Assembly: GCF_003248515.1 (NCBI RefSeq)
Contig: NZ_QFOB01000013.1
Span: 47,516-111,515, forward strand
Source: Sphingomonas sp.
Lineage (GTDB): Bacteria > Pseudomonadota > Alphaproteobacteria > Sphingomonadales > Sphingomonadaceae
Direction of reading: 5' to 3'
Length of the DNA: 64,000 nt
The translations under genes and the position numbers were made by a program. The notes under the pieces were generated by a model that was given only the letters and a program-made list of their open reading frames with translations, did no database searches and had not been told where the DNA came from. Of this stretch, positions 8,473-17,059 are shown piece by piece; the stretch's first letter is position 1; the number at the start of each line of letters is the position of its first letter.

Positions 8473-9557
8473 CCCGTCCGATCCGCATCGCCTATGTGAT
8501 CAATTCGGTGGAAGGCGGCGGCGCTGCCCTGCCGGTGCCCTCGGTGGCGGCGGTGCTGCGTCGGCTGGGCGCCGAGGTCCGCATTTTCGCGCTGACCCCG
8601 CGCGATCGGCGGGCAGTGGCGCCGATGGAGGCGGCGGGGCTGGCCGTCACCGTCCGCCCCGGCGGCGAAAAGGATCATGCCGCCGCCGCGCGCTGGCTGG
8701 ATCGCGAGCTGCGCGCCTGGCGGCCCACCGTGATCTGGACATCGCTCACGCGCGCGACGTTGCTGGGGCAGCTGGTGGGCCTGCGTCTGCGTCTGCCGGT
8801 CGTCAGCTGGCAGCATGCGGCATTCCTCAAGCCCGCCAATCTCTTCCTGTTGCGCCGGCTGAACCGGCTTTCGCGGCTGTGGATCGGGGATTCGCAGATG
8901 ATCAGCGATCTCACGGCCGAGCGGCTCGGCATCGGCCCCGATCGCCTCATGACCTGGCCGATCTTCCGTGCGGATCCCGATGCGATGCAGGCGCCGGCCT
9001 GGAAGCCGGGCGAGACGATCCGCATCGGCACGCTGGGGCGGCTTCATCCGGTGAAGGGCTATGATGTGCTGATCGCGGCGCTGGCGATGCTGCCGCCTCT
9101 GCCCGTGGCGTGGGAGGTCGCGATCGGCGGCGACGGGGCCGAGCGATCGGCGCTCGAACAGGCGATCGCGAGCGCCGGCCTCTCCCATGTGCGGCTGGCG
9201 GGCTATGTCGATCCGGCCAGTTTTCTTGCCGGGCTGCACCTGTATGTGCAGCCTTCGCGATCGGAGGGGCTGTGCATCGCGGCGCATGAGGCGATGCAGG
9301 CGGGGCTCCCTGTCCTGGCATCGGCCGTGGGGGCGCTGACCCGATCGATCGACGATCGGGTGGGGCGGCTCGTGCCGCCCGGCGATCCGGCCGCGCTGGC
9401 GGCGGCGCTCGCGGATCTGCTGCGGCAGCCGGAACGGCTGGCCGTGCTCGGCGCCGCAGGGCGGGAGCGCCTGCTGACCCATTATGGGCCAGCGACGTTC
9501 GAGGCCGCGGGCAAGGCGATCCTGGATCGGATCAGCACCTTCCAGGCGCGCACCTAG
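8469..9557 (+). CDS. Glycosyltransferase family 4
   Basis: The start is the GTG that overlaps the stop of the preceding gene by four bases. A longer frame upstream of it is only a shadow of that gene. The 362-residue product has TRPIRIAYVINSVEGGG at the N-terminus, the donor-binding-half signature LGRLHPVKGYDVLIAAL, and RSEGLCIAAHEAMQAGLPVLA with the conserved glutamates. Together with the preceding enzyme it probably adds successive sugars to a lipid-linked repeat unit that the flippase encoded at 11886 exports. Neither enzyme has a signal peptide or membrane segment, as expected for GT4 proteins. Confidence 0.87.
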   Translation: MTRPIRIAYVINSVEGGGAALPVPSVAAVLRRLGAEVRIFALTPRDRRAVAPMEAAGLAVTVRPGGEKDHAAAARWLDRELRAWRPTVIWTSLTRATLLGQLVGLRLRLPVVSWQHAAFLKPANLFLLRRLNRLSRLWIGDSQMISDLTAERLGIGPDRLMTWPIFRADPDAMQAPAWKPGETIRIGTLGRLHPVKGYDVLIAALAMLPPLPVAWEVAIGGDGAERSALEQAIASAGLSHVRLAGYVDPASFLAGLHLYVQPSRSEGLCIAAHEAMQAGLPVLASAVGALTRSIDDRVGRLVPPGDPAALAAALADLLRQPERLAVLGAAGRERLLTHYGPATFEAAGKAILDRISTFQART

Positions 9558-9588
9558 ACGGAAGGCACCGGCCGTCGGCGAGGAGGGC

Positions 9589-10494
9589 TCAGCGCCGTTT
9601 GCGAATCTCTCGCCGGATGCGCTCGCCGAGCTGGATGGAAAGGCCGTGGAGCGAAAGCTCGGTGCGCTTCATGTCCACGAGCGTGATGTCGCCCGCGCCG
9701 GACAATGTGTGCAGCCCCTCCACGAAGGGCGCCGCATCGGCGGGCGCGCGGAGCGGCTTGCCGAGCGTGGCGGAGAAGACCTCGGGGGTCAGCCGGTCGA
9801 TCACCAGCGGGCTGATCGCTCCGCCATAGGTGGCGCTGCAATCCTGCACCGGGAGGGTGATCCTGCCATCGCGCACAAACGGGGTGCCGCCCGGGCGGGA
9901 GCCGGCCGGATCGCGGCGGACGGGATTGGCCGGGTGCGGCGTCCACGGTCCGGTCAACCGATCCGCATGGGCGACGTAGAGCGCGCCGGTCTTGTCCTCC
10001 TCCGCATCCGCCGACGTATAGAAAAGCCACCAGCGGCCATCATGGAATAACGGGGTCGCGTCGATCGGCACATGATCCACCGCGATTACGTGCGCTGCTT
10101 CCCAGCGATAGGGAAATTCCCGCGCGCGATAGAGGGTGAGGCGGCCCGATTTGTGCGCCTCCGGCAGCATCCACGTCTCGCCGTCCGCCTCGAACACATA
10201 GGGGTAGGAGAGGTGGAAGGGCTCGATCAGCGCCGGGCCGCGCTCGATCAGCGCATAATCGGCATCATAGACGAGCGCCTCGATCCAGCCCACGCGATCG
10301 CGATAATCATAACCCTCGACGAAGACATGCAGGCGCCCGTCACGCCACAGGCCGAAAGGATCCGCCATGAACCGGAACGACTCCATCGGCGGCAGCCAGT
10401 GGCGTGCGAAGCCTTCGATCGATCCCTTCGCGATGATGTTCGCGATCGGCGCCCCGACGATCGCCGGTCGCCATATGTCCTTGCGTAAAGGCAT
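9589..10494 (-). CDS. GINT1-like five-bladed beta-propeller protein
   Basis: The 301-residue protein has the blade pattern of the domain named after the N-terminal region of glucosamine inositolphosphorylceramide transferase 1. It runs MADPFGLWRDGRLHVFVEGYD, YPYVFEADGETWMLPEA, ATPLFHDGRWWLFYTSA and GRITLPVQDCSATYGGAI. The fold is related to GH43/GH32-type propellers, and acidic residues (MADPF, VEGYD) sit where those enzymes hold their catalytic acids. The activity of bacterial stand-alone members is not established; they are found in polysaccharide loci. It is the downstream gene of a two-gene unit with the glycerophosphotransferase-like protein, 47 bases after it. There is no signal peptide, so it is probably cytoplasmic. 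It may be a glycan-modifying transferase or hydrolase. Confidence 0.65.
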   Translation of the reverse strand: MPLRKDIWRPAIVGAPIANIIAKGSIEGFARHWLPPMESFRFMADPFGLWRDGRLHVFVEGYDYRDRVGWIEALVYDADYALIERGPALIEPFHLSYPYVFEADGETWMLPEAHKSGRLTLYRAREFPYRWEAAHVIAVDHVPIDATPLFHDGRWWLFYTSADAEEDKTGALYVAHADRLTGPWTPHPANPVRRDPAGSRPGGTPFVRDGRITLPVQDCSATYGGAISPLVIDRLTPEVFSATLGKPLRAPADAAPFVEGLHTLSGAGDITLVDMKRTELSLHGLSIQLGERIRREIRKRR

Positions 10495-10541
10495 GCCCGC
10501 GTTCGTGCCCGCTCAGCGGCGGCTTGCCAAGGGAAGGGATG

Positions 10542-11768
10542 TCAGGCGGCGTGGGCGGGCGAGCCGATCGCCGGCATCGCCGGCATGCGATCGGGCATCG
10601 CGGTGGTGGTCGGCGCATGGCCGAGCACGCTCATGATCGCGCGCGCCGCGCGCGCCGAGGAAGGCTCCGCCGTCAGCTCGAAGCTGCGGTCGAACAGGGC
10701 TCGCTGCACCGGGCGATAGCGATCGTGGCCCGCAATGGCGCGATCCAGCGCCGCGCCGAGATCGGAGGGATCGGGGATCACCTCGCCCGCCTGCCAGTGC
10801 GTGTAATTCCGGTCGTTCGCCCAATCCGCGCCATTGCTGTTGATGAACAGGCAGGGGCGCGGCGTGTACAGGAATTCGTATATCTGGCTGCTCACGTCGC
10901 CCAGATAGATGTCGGCCATGCGGGTATAGGTCATGTTCGTGGAGGCCCGGCTGCCCAGATCGACATGAATGTTCGGCGCTGAAAGCACGCGCGGATCGAT
11001 CCGGCCGGGACGATCGATGCGGAATTTGTCGATCGTCACCACGAACGGCCGGTGAAACAGCATCACATGCGGCGCGAAGATCAGGTTGAAACGATCATCC
11101 TTCAGGAAATGGTCGAGCACCTGCTGCCCGTGCGCGAACCAGGAGGAAAGATGCGGCGACGGGTGCGGATTGTAGAGCACCGTCGGCTTCGTGGGATCCG
11201 CGAACGGCGACGGGGGAAGCTTCGTCTCCATGAGATCGAACTTGGGGTAGCCGACCACGCTCATGCGGCTCGCCTCGACGCCGGCATCGCGCGATAGCCG
11301 CTCGACGATCTTGCTGCCCGAGACGAGCACATGATCGAACTGCGCGCTCGCCTTGTTGAAGCCGATCGCGCGATCGCCGGCGCCGTGGCGCGTGTGGATG
11401 ATCCTGAGGTGATCCAGCCTGTAGCGGGTCTTGAGCAGCAGCGATGTCTTCTCGGCCACAACTAGAGCGTCGAGCTTGCGGAAGAAATCGAGATTGTCGC
11501 GATAGATGGCGATCTTGGAAACGGGCACCACCGCCTCCAGCAGGGCGCTGGCGACACGCGAACCGGTCCGGCGGAGCCCAAGGCGCACGATCGGCAGATA
11601 GACGCCGAGAAGCACCGAAAGCCGCGTGACCTCCGCCGCCAGTGCATCGGTCGTCACGGCAGCGACGATCTCCACATCGGGATGGGCCCGGCGAAGCGCC
11701 ACCGCGATGGGCAGCGAATGCGCGACCTGATGGATCTGGTCGTGATTGAACAGGAATCCGATCTTCAT
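10542..11768 (-). CDS. CDP-glycerol glycerophosphotransferase-like GT-B protein
   Basis: The 408-residue protein starts at MKIGFLFNHDQIHQVAHS with GGTGG just upstream. The frame continues far upstream but only as an antisense shadow of the flippase. The C-terminal half shows the TagB/TagF-like signatures: TVLYNPHPSPHLSSWFAHGQ, NLIFAPHVMLFH, and the phosphate-binding ADIYLGDVSSQIYEFLY followed by RPCLFIN. Such enzymes transfer a polyol phosphate from a CDP-linked donor to a membrane lipid or glycan; in Gram-negative bacteria they decorate capsules or O-chains. The nucleotide donor is not known here. The divergent flippase gene begins 117 bases away, so the two units probably share a regulatory region. 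Confidence 0.68.
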   Translation of the reverse strand: MKIGFLFNHDQIHQVAHSLPIAVALRRAHPDVEIVAAVTTDALAAEVTRLSVLLGVYLPIVRLGLRRTGSRVASALLEAVVPVSKIAIYRDNLDFFRKLDALVVAEKTSLLLKTRYRLDHLRIIHTRHGAGDRAIGFNKASAQFDHVLVSGSKIVERLSRDAGVEASRMSVVGYPKFDLMETKLPPSPFADPTKPTVLYNPHPSPHLSSWFAHGQQVLDHFLKDDRFNLIFAPHVMLFHRPFVVTIDKFRIDRPGRIDPRVLSAPNIHVDLGSRASTNMTYTRMADIYLGDVSSQIYEFLYTPRPCLFINSNGADWANDRNYTHWQAGEVIPDPSDLGAALDRAIAGHDRYRPVQRALFDRSFELTAEPSSARAARAIMSVLGHAPTTTAMPDRMPAMPAIGSPAHAA

Positions 11769-11885
11769 GCCACCATGACGGCGCCGATCGGCCATTCCCG
11801 CAGTCGTTTTTTTCAGCGCGATCCGTTTACGGATTTTGATGGCATCGAGGCTTGAGCCTGCCGGGCACGCCCCTAAAGGAAGCCG

Positions 11886-13220
11886 GTGTCGCCCGCAGAA
11901 AGCCCGATCCCCGCATCGCCGGCGCCGCTCCCTTCCGGGTTGCGGCGGCTGTTCGGCAATCTCGCGAAGTTGCTCGGTGGCAAGGCGGCGGCGGGGCTGC
12001 TGAGCCTCGTCTATCTCGTCATCGTCGCGCATCAGCTCGGCGCGAACGATTATGGCGTGCTGATGCTGGTGAATGCCTATGCCGTCACCGTCGGCAGCAT
12101 CGTCGCCTTCTCCGGCTTTCACGGCGTCGTGCGCTATGGCGCGCTGATCCTGGCGCGGGAGGATCGCGCGGGCCTCGCCCGGCTCATCCGCTTCATGACG
12201 CTGCTGGAGCTGGGCTGCGGCGTGGCGGCGGTGATCGTCGCGGCGGTGGGCGCCCCGTTGATCGCGCCGCATCTGGGCTGGTCCGATCAGGTGACGAAGA
12301 TCGCCATGATCTACAGTCTCGCCGTCGCGGCCACGGTGCGCGCGACGCCACAGGGCGTGCTGCAACTGGCGGACCGCTTCGATCTCATCGCGCTGCACCA
12401 GACCGTGTCTCCGGTCACCCGGATGATCGGCGTGCTGATCGTCTGGATGCTGGGCGGGGGGCTGGCGGGCTATCTGATCGTCTGGCTCGCCTCGTCCGTG
12501 GCCGAGGGTGTGGCGATGTGGATCCTGGCGCTGCCTTCCTGGCGACGGCTGGTGAAAGGCCAAACGCTGTTCGGCCCGTGGCGGGGCGTTCTGGATGAGC
12601 ATGACGGCTTCTTCCGGTTCATCACCGTCACCAATTTCGACATCACGCTGCGCGAGCTGACGCCGAACCTCATTCCGCTCACCGTCGGCTGGCTGGTCGG
12701 GCCGCACGCGGCGGGCATGCTGGCCCTGGCGCAGCGCGCGACGAACCTTTTGCAGCAGCCGGCGGTGCTTCTGTCGCAGGCCAGCTATTCGGTGCTGGCC
12801 GAGCAGGTCGCCAACCGGTTTTTCCCGCAACTGCGCAGCACCGTGATCCGCAGCACGGCGATCGCGATGGCGGCGGGCATCGCGATCGTCGTGGCGCTCA
12901 CGCGCTTCGGCGATGCGCTGGTCGTGGCACTGGGCGGGCACAGTTTCGCGGCGGCGGGGATGCTGCTGGTGCTCGTCGGCATCGGCCGCGCCTGCGCGCT
13001 GGCGTCGGCGCCGTCCGCGGCGGCGCTGACGGCGCTGGGGCGCCCCGGGCGATCGGTGGCGGTGGCGCTCGTCACCAACGTCGCGCTGTATCCGCTGTTG
13101 CCCGTGCTGCTCTCCCGGCTCGGCACCGACGGCGCGGGCTGGCACGTCCTGATCCAGAATCTGATCGCCTTCTTCCTCCTGCTCGCTTTTTTCATGCGGG
13201 ACGTGGAGAAGGCGGCATGA
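11886..13220 (+). CDS. Polysaccharide flippase, Wzx/MATE-like
   Basis: This 444-residue integral membrane protein begins at a GTG with AAAGGA nine bases upstream. About twelve helices are predictable, starting LGGKAAAGLLSLVYLVIVAHQLGANDYG, a sequence typical of the N-terminus of Wzx/RfbX-type translocases (polysaccharide biosynthesis protein family, MOP superfamily). It should move lipid-linked oligosaccharide made by the neighbouring glycosyltransferases to the periplasmic face. The stop codon overlaps the start of the sigma-factor gene (ATGA), an unusual coupling of an export gene to an ECF regulatory module. Confidence 0.85.
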   Translation: MSPAESPIPASPAPLPSGLRRLFGNLAKLLGGKAAAGLLSLVYLVIVAHQLGANDYGVLMLVNAYAVTVGSIVAFSGFHGVVRYGALILAREDRAGLARLIRFMTLLELGCGVAAVIVAAVGAPLIAPHLGWSDQVTKIAMIYSLAVAATVRATPQGVLQLADRFDLIALHQTVSPVTRMIGVLIVWMLGGGLAGYLIVWLASSVAEGVAMWILALPSWRRLVKGQTLFGPWRGVLDEHDGFFRFITVTNFDITLRELTPNLIPLTVGWLVGPHAAGMLALAQRATNLLQQPAVLLSQASYSVLAEQVANRFFPQLRSTVIRSTAIAMAAGIAIVVALTRFGDALVVALGGHSFAAAGMLLVLVGIGRACALASAPSAAALTALGRPGRSVAVALVTNVALYPLLPVLLSRLGTDGAGWHVLIQNLIAFFLLLAFFMRDVEKAA

Positions 13221-13765
13221 CCGATTCCGGGATACGCGCCGTCTATCTTCAGGAGCGTGCGAAGCTGCAGCGCATGCTCGTGGCGCGCCTGGGCAATCAG
13301 GACGAGGCCGAGGATGTTCTCCAGGAGCTCTGGATCAAGCTCCAGCACGGCACGTTCGGGCCGATCTCCAGCCCGCTCGCCTATCTCTTCAAGACGGCGA
13401 ACAATCTCGCGATCGATCGGCGGAGATCCGATCTGTGGCGCAATGTGCGCGAGACGAGCTGGGTGGAGGTGCAGCCCGGCGCGGACGAACTGCCCAGCAC
13501 GACCGATGCGATGATCGCGCGCGAACGGCTCGCGCATGTGGAGGCGGCGATCGCGACGCTGCCTGAAAGGACGGCCCGCGCGTTCCGCCTTTACCGGCTG
13601 GATGGAATGCCGCAGAAGGAGATTGCGCGCGAACTGGGCGTGTCGCTCAGTCTGGTCGAGAAACTGTTGCAGCAGGCGTACCGGTGCATTCACGATGCCG
13701 GGCGGGAAAATATTGCGGGTTCGCAGACGCAGCAACGTCTCTCGTCCAAGGAGGACAGGACGTGA
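13217..13765 (+). CDS. ECF sigma factor, FecI-like
   Basis: This 182-residue sigma-70 family protein has only regions 2 and 4. Region 2 is near residues 10-75 (NQDEAEDVLQELWIKLQ, PLAYLFKTANNLAIDRRR). Region 4 carries the helix-turn-helix MPQKEIARELGVSLSLVEKLL near residues 132-155. It matches the iron-starvation sigma group controlled by a FecR-type protein and an outer-membrane transducer. Its ATG overlaps the flippase stop and its own stop overlaps the FecR-like GTG, so translation of flippase, sigma and regulator can be coupled. It should direct RNA polymerase to the receptor operon promoter when the receptor binds its ligand. Confidence 0.9.
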   Translation: MTDSGIRAVYLQERAKLQRMLVARLGNQDEAEDVLQELWIKLQHGTFGPISSPLAYLFKTANNLAIDRRRSDLWRNVRETSWVEVQPGADELPSTTDAMIARERLAHVEAAIATLPERTARAFRLYRLDGMPQKEIARELGVSLSLVEKLLQQAYRCIHDAGRENIAGSQTQQRLSSKEDRT

Positions 13766-14727
13766 CCGTTCAGGGGGCAGATATCGTCGACTGCGCCATC
13801 GACTGGCATCTGCGCCTGTCGACGGCATCGGAGCATGATTGGCTGCGCTTCACCGAATGGCTGGAGGCGGATGCGGAGCATGCCGCCGCTTATAATCGGG
13901 TCCTCGAAGACGATATCCTTGCAGCACCCATGCTGAACCTCGCGACCGAGGCGCAGGGCTCGGTCGTCAGGATCGAGGGACGGCGGGATGGCTGGCGCAA
14001 GCGGCGCGGCTGGATCGCGGTGGCGGGCGGGGCGCTCGCGGCCTCCATGGCGGCGATGGTGTATCTTCCCTCGACCCAGCCCGGCGCGGCCGCGCCGTCC
14101 TCGATCGTGACGGCGCCGGGCGAAAAGCGGGAGATGACGCTGGCGGACGGCAGCCGCGTGGAGATGAATGGCGGCACCGAACTGGTGATGGATAGCCCGA
14201 GGCAGGTTTCGCTGGTGCGCGGGCAGGCCGTTTTCCACGTCCGCCACAATCCCGCGGCACCTTTCCAGGTGGCGATTGGCGATGTCGTGCTGCGCGATGT
14301 CGGCACGGTTTTCGATGTTTCGAACGAGGCCGGCCGGCTCGGCGTGCAGGTGGCGGAAGGCGCCGTCACCTATCAGCCCGATCGCGAGCGGCTGACGCTG
14401 CACAAGGGGATGGCGCTCTCCGCGCGGGCCGGTGACGATCGCATCCTCGTCCGGAGCGTTCCGGCCGAGGCTGTCGGCGGCTGGCGCCAGGGGCGGCTGG
14501 CATTCCGGGAAGCGGCACTGCGGGAGGTGGCGGCGGAGATTCGGCGCACCACCGGCCATGACTTGACCGTTGCCACGCCCGTGGCGGATATGCCGTTTAC
14601 CGGATCGATCCGGCTTGCGGGCAATGCCGAGCAGGATGCGACACATGTGGCCAATCTCACGGGGCTGTCCGCACGACGCGCCGGATCCGGCTGGATCCTG
14701 ACCTCGACAAGGGATGCGCCGAACTGA
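13762..14727 (+). CDS. FecR-family anti-sigma/sigma regulator
   Basis: The start is the GTG that overlaps the sigma-factor stop and is preceded by AAGGAGGAC, a near-ideal ribosome-binding site. The 321-residue protein has an N-terminal cytoplasmic DUF4880-like region (DWHLRLSTASEHDWLRFTEW) that binds the sigma factor. A single membrane segment follows at about residues 85-110 (GWIAVAGGALAASMAAMVYL). The periplasmic FecR domain contains VTAPGEKREMTLADGS and VRGQAVFHVRH, and the C-terminus is DUF4974-like. It transmits the signal from the transducer receptor to the sigma factor. The last 14 bases overlap the receptor gene. Confidence 0.9.
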   Translation: MTVQGADIVDCAIDWHLRLSTASEHDWLRFTEWLEADAEHAAAYNRVLEDDILAAPMLNLATEAQGSVVRIEGRRDGWRKRRGWIAVAGGALAASMAAMVYLPSTQPGAAAPSSIVTAPGEKREMTLADGSRVEMNGGTELVMDSPRQVSLVRGQAVFHVRHNPAAPFQVAIGDVVLRDVGTVFDVSNEAGRLGVQVAEGAVTYQPDRERLTLHKGMALSARAGDDRILVRSVPAEAVGGWRQGRLAFREAALREVAAEIRRTTGHDLTVATPVADMPFTGSIRLAGNAEQDATHVANLTGLSARRAGSGWILTSTRDAPN

Positions 14728-17050
14728 CGCGATTGCCGCCGCCGGCCTGGCGTTGATCCTCGCGGCACCGGGTGCCGCTGCCAGTGGGGAGGTCCGTTTC
14801 GCCGTCCCTCCGTCATCGCTGGATGCGGCGTTGGCGATGTTCGCGCAGCAGAGCGGGATCGATGTCGGGGCGGCCGGCGCCGGGATCGCGCGCCTCCGCA
14901 GCCCCGGCGTAAGGGGGCATATGGGGGCAGGGCGTGCGCTGGACCGGCTCCTGGACGGGACGGGGCTGATCGCGACCCCGATCGCGGGAGGCGGCTTTCG
15001 CCTCGTGCCCGAGCCGCCCCGGCGCACGCATTCCAAGGCTGCGATCCTGCCCGTTGTCGCCACCGGCGACATCATCGTCACCGCCAACAAGCGCGGGACT
15101 TCGCTGCTCCGCTATCCCGGATCGATCTCCATCGTGGATCGCGCCTACACTGCCCAGTCGGTAGCGGGGGATCGCGGGCTGGTGGAGGCCATGGCGGAAG
15201 CGCCGACGCTGCAAAGCACGGCGCTGGGCGCCGGGCGCGACAAGCTTTTCATCCGCGGTATCGCCGACAGCAGCTTCATGGGGCCGACGCAGGCGACCAC
15301 CAGCGTCTATTTCGGTGAGGTGCAGCTCGCCTATAACGGCCCGGATCCCAACCTGAAGCTGTACGATGTCGATCGGGTCGAGGTGCTGGAAGGGCCTCAG
15401 GGCACGCTCTATGGCGCGGGGGCGATCGGCGGCGTGATCCGGATCACGCCACGCGAGCCCGACGCGAAGAAGATGGCGGCGTCCGTCACGGCCAGCGTCG
15501 CGGCGGGGCAGGGATCGGATCTGGGCAACGGGCTGGCGGGGATGCTGAACGTCCCCATCCTTTCCGACAGGATCGCGCTGCGCGGCGTTGCCTATCGCTA
15601 TCGCGACGGCGGCTATATCGACGATAGCTATCGCGATCTCCACAATATCAACGATACGAAAACGAGGGGCGCCCGCCTCGCGCTCGCCCTCACGCCCGGC
15701 GATGGCTGGTCGATCAATCTGGGCGGCGTCGCCCAGTCGATCGATGCGGCGGATTCCCAATATGCCTCGCGATCGATGAAGCCGCTCACGCGGCGTTCCG
15801 CCATCGCCCAGCCCTTCGAGGACGATTTCTATCTCGGCCGGCTGACAGTAACCAAAAGATGGGACAATGGCCTGACGCTGCTCTCGGCCACCGGCATCAT
15901 CCATTCGAAGGTGGACGATCGCTTCGATGCCAGCATCGTGCCGACGCTGCCGATCGCCTATGATACGCACAATCGCAACGGGCAGTTCACCCAGGAATTG
16001 CGGCTGACGCGGCCGGATGGCCCCCATGGTGGCTGGATAATCGGCGCAAGCTGGCTGCACGACCGGGACGAGATCGCGCGCGAATATGGCAATCCGAACG
16101 AAACGCGCAGCATCGTGGGCGTCACCAATCGGGTCCATAGCGCCGCACTGTTCGGGGAGGCGACCCTCCCGCTGACGACGCGGCTTTCGATCACGGGCGG
16201 CGCGCGCCTCACCTATGCGCGCATCGACAGCAATCCCTCGATCGTCACGCGCGGCAGCAGCTTCGTGCGCGGGCAGAGCCAGACCCGCGTGGATCCGGTG
16301 ATCGGCTGGTCCTGGCAGATCGTGCCCCGGCTCGCCTGGTATGGCCGCTATGCCGAAGGCTTTCGGACCGGTGGGTTGAGCGTCGCGCAGGGCGTGGGGC
16401 GCATCGCCAATTTCAAATCGGATTCGATCGGCGTAGCCGAAACGGGCCTGCGCCTCGCCAAGGCTTCGGCGCGCGGCCTGGGCGGGACGATCGCGATCTC
16501 GAAGGCGTCGTGGCGCCACATCCAGGCCGATCTCGTCAATTCGCGTGGCTTCCCGTTCACCGCCAATGTCGGGAACGGGCGCATCACCGGCGTGGAAGGC
16601 ACGTTCGACTGGTCACCGGTGGAGAGGCTCCAGGTGAATGGCGGCTTCTTCTTCGCCGACAATCGCGGCTTCGACAGGCCCGATCTGCCACCCAACATCC
16701 GGGTGACGCGCCTGCCCGATACGCCGCGTTTCTCGGCGGCGGGCGGCTTCGGCTACGATATTCCGCTGGCGGGGGGCGCCGGCAATGTCGCGGTGACGGG
16801 GCGCTATGTCGGCCCATCCTATCTCGATCCCGTGGCGCTCCTGAATTTGCGCCAGGGCGGCTATGCGACATTCGATCTCAAGGGGGCGTGGCGGCGCGAT
16901 CGGGTGCGGATCGACGTGGGGATCGACAATATCGCCAATGCGGGAGGCGATCGCTTCGCGCTGGGCAATCCGTTCGGAGTGGCGAGCGGGGATCAATATA
17001 CGCCGGTGCGCCCGCGCACCCTGCGGCTGGCCGTCACTCGCGACTGGTGA
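14714..17050 (+). CDS. TonB-dependent transducer receptor with STN signalling domain
   Basis: The 778-residue protein has a signal peptide (residues 1-23). A secretin/TonB short N-terminal (STN) domain at about residues 27-90 includes FAVPPSSLDAALAMFAQQSG, the part that contacts the FecR-like protein. A plug domain follows, with the TonB box near GDIIVTANKRG and VEVLEGPQGTLYGAGAIGG, then a 22-strand barrel ending in RPRTLRLAVTRDW. It imports a bulky ligand such as a ferric siderophore or glycan-linked metal across the outer membrane, while signalling to its own operon. The ligand is not known. It overlaps the regulator gene by 14 bases, completing a sigma-regulator-receptor set. Confidence 0.9.
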   Translation: MRRTDAIAAAGLALILAAPGAAASGEVRFAVPPSSLDAALAMFAQQSGIDVGAAGAGIARLRSPGVRGHMGAGRALDRLLDGTGLIATPIAGGGFRLVPEPPRRTHSKAAILPVVATGDIIVTANKRGTSLLRYPGSISIVDRAYTAQSVAGDRGLVEAMAEAPTLQSTALGAGRDKLFIRGIADSSFMGPTQATTSVYFGEVQLAYNGPDPNLKLYDVDRVEVLEGPQGTLYGAGAIGGVIRITPREPDAKKMAASVTASVAAGQGSDLGNGLAGMLNVPILSDRIALRGVAYRYRDGGYIDDSYRDLHNINDTKTRGARLALALTPGDGWSINLGGVAQSIDAADSQYASRSMKPLTRRSAIAQPFEDDFYLGRLTVTKRWDNGLTLLSATGIIHSKVDDRFDASIVPTLPIAYDTHNRNGQFTQELRLTRPDGPHGGWIIGASWLHDRDEIAREYGNPNETRSIVGVTNRVHSAALFGEATLPLTTRLSITGGARLTYARIDSNPSIVTRGSSFVRGQSQTRVDPVIGWSWQIVPRLAWYGRYAEGFRTGGLSVAQGVGRIANFKSDSIGVAETGLRLAKASARGLGGTIAISKASWRHIQADLVNSRGFPFTANVGNGRITGVEGTFDWSPVERLQVNGGFFFADNRGFDRPDLPPNIRVTRLPDTPRFSAAGGFGYDIPLAGGAGNVAVTGRYVGPSYLDPVALLNLRQGGYATFDLKGAWRRDRVRIDVGIDNIANAGGDRFALGNPFGVASGDQYTPVRPRTLRLAVTRDW

Positions 17051-17059
17051 GGCGGCCGA

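Noticed and set aside
11769..13145. Upstream extension of the glycerophosphotransferase-like frame to an 867-residue protein
   Set aside because: It is antisense to the flippase gene, is rich in Arg/His/Gln low-complexity sequence, and the recognisable protein starts at 11768.
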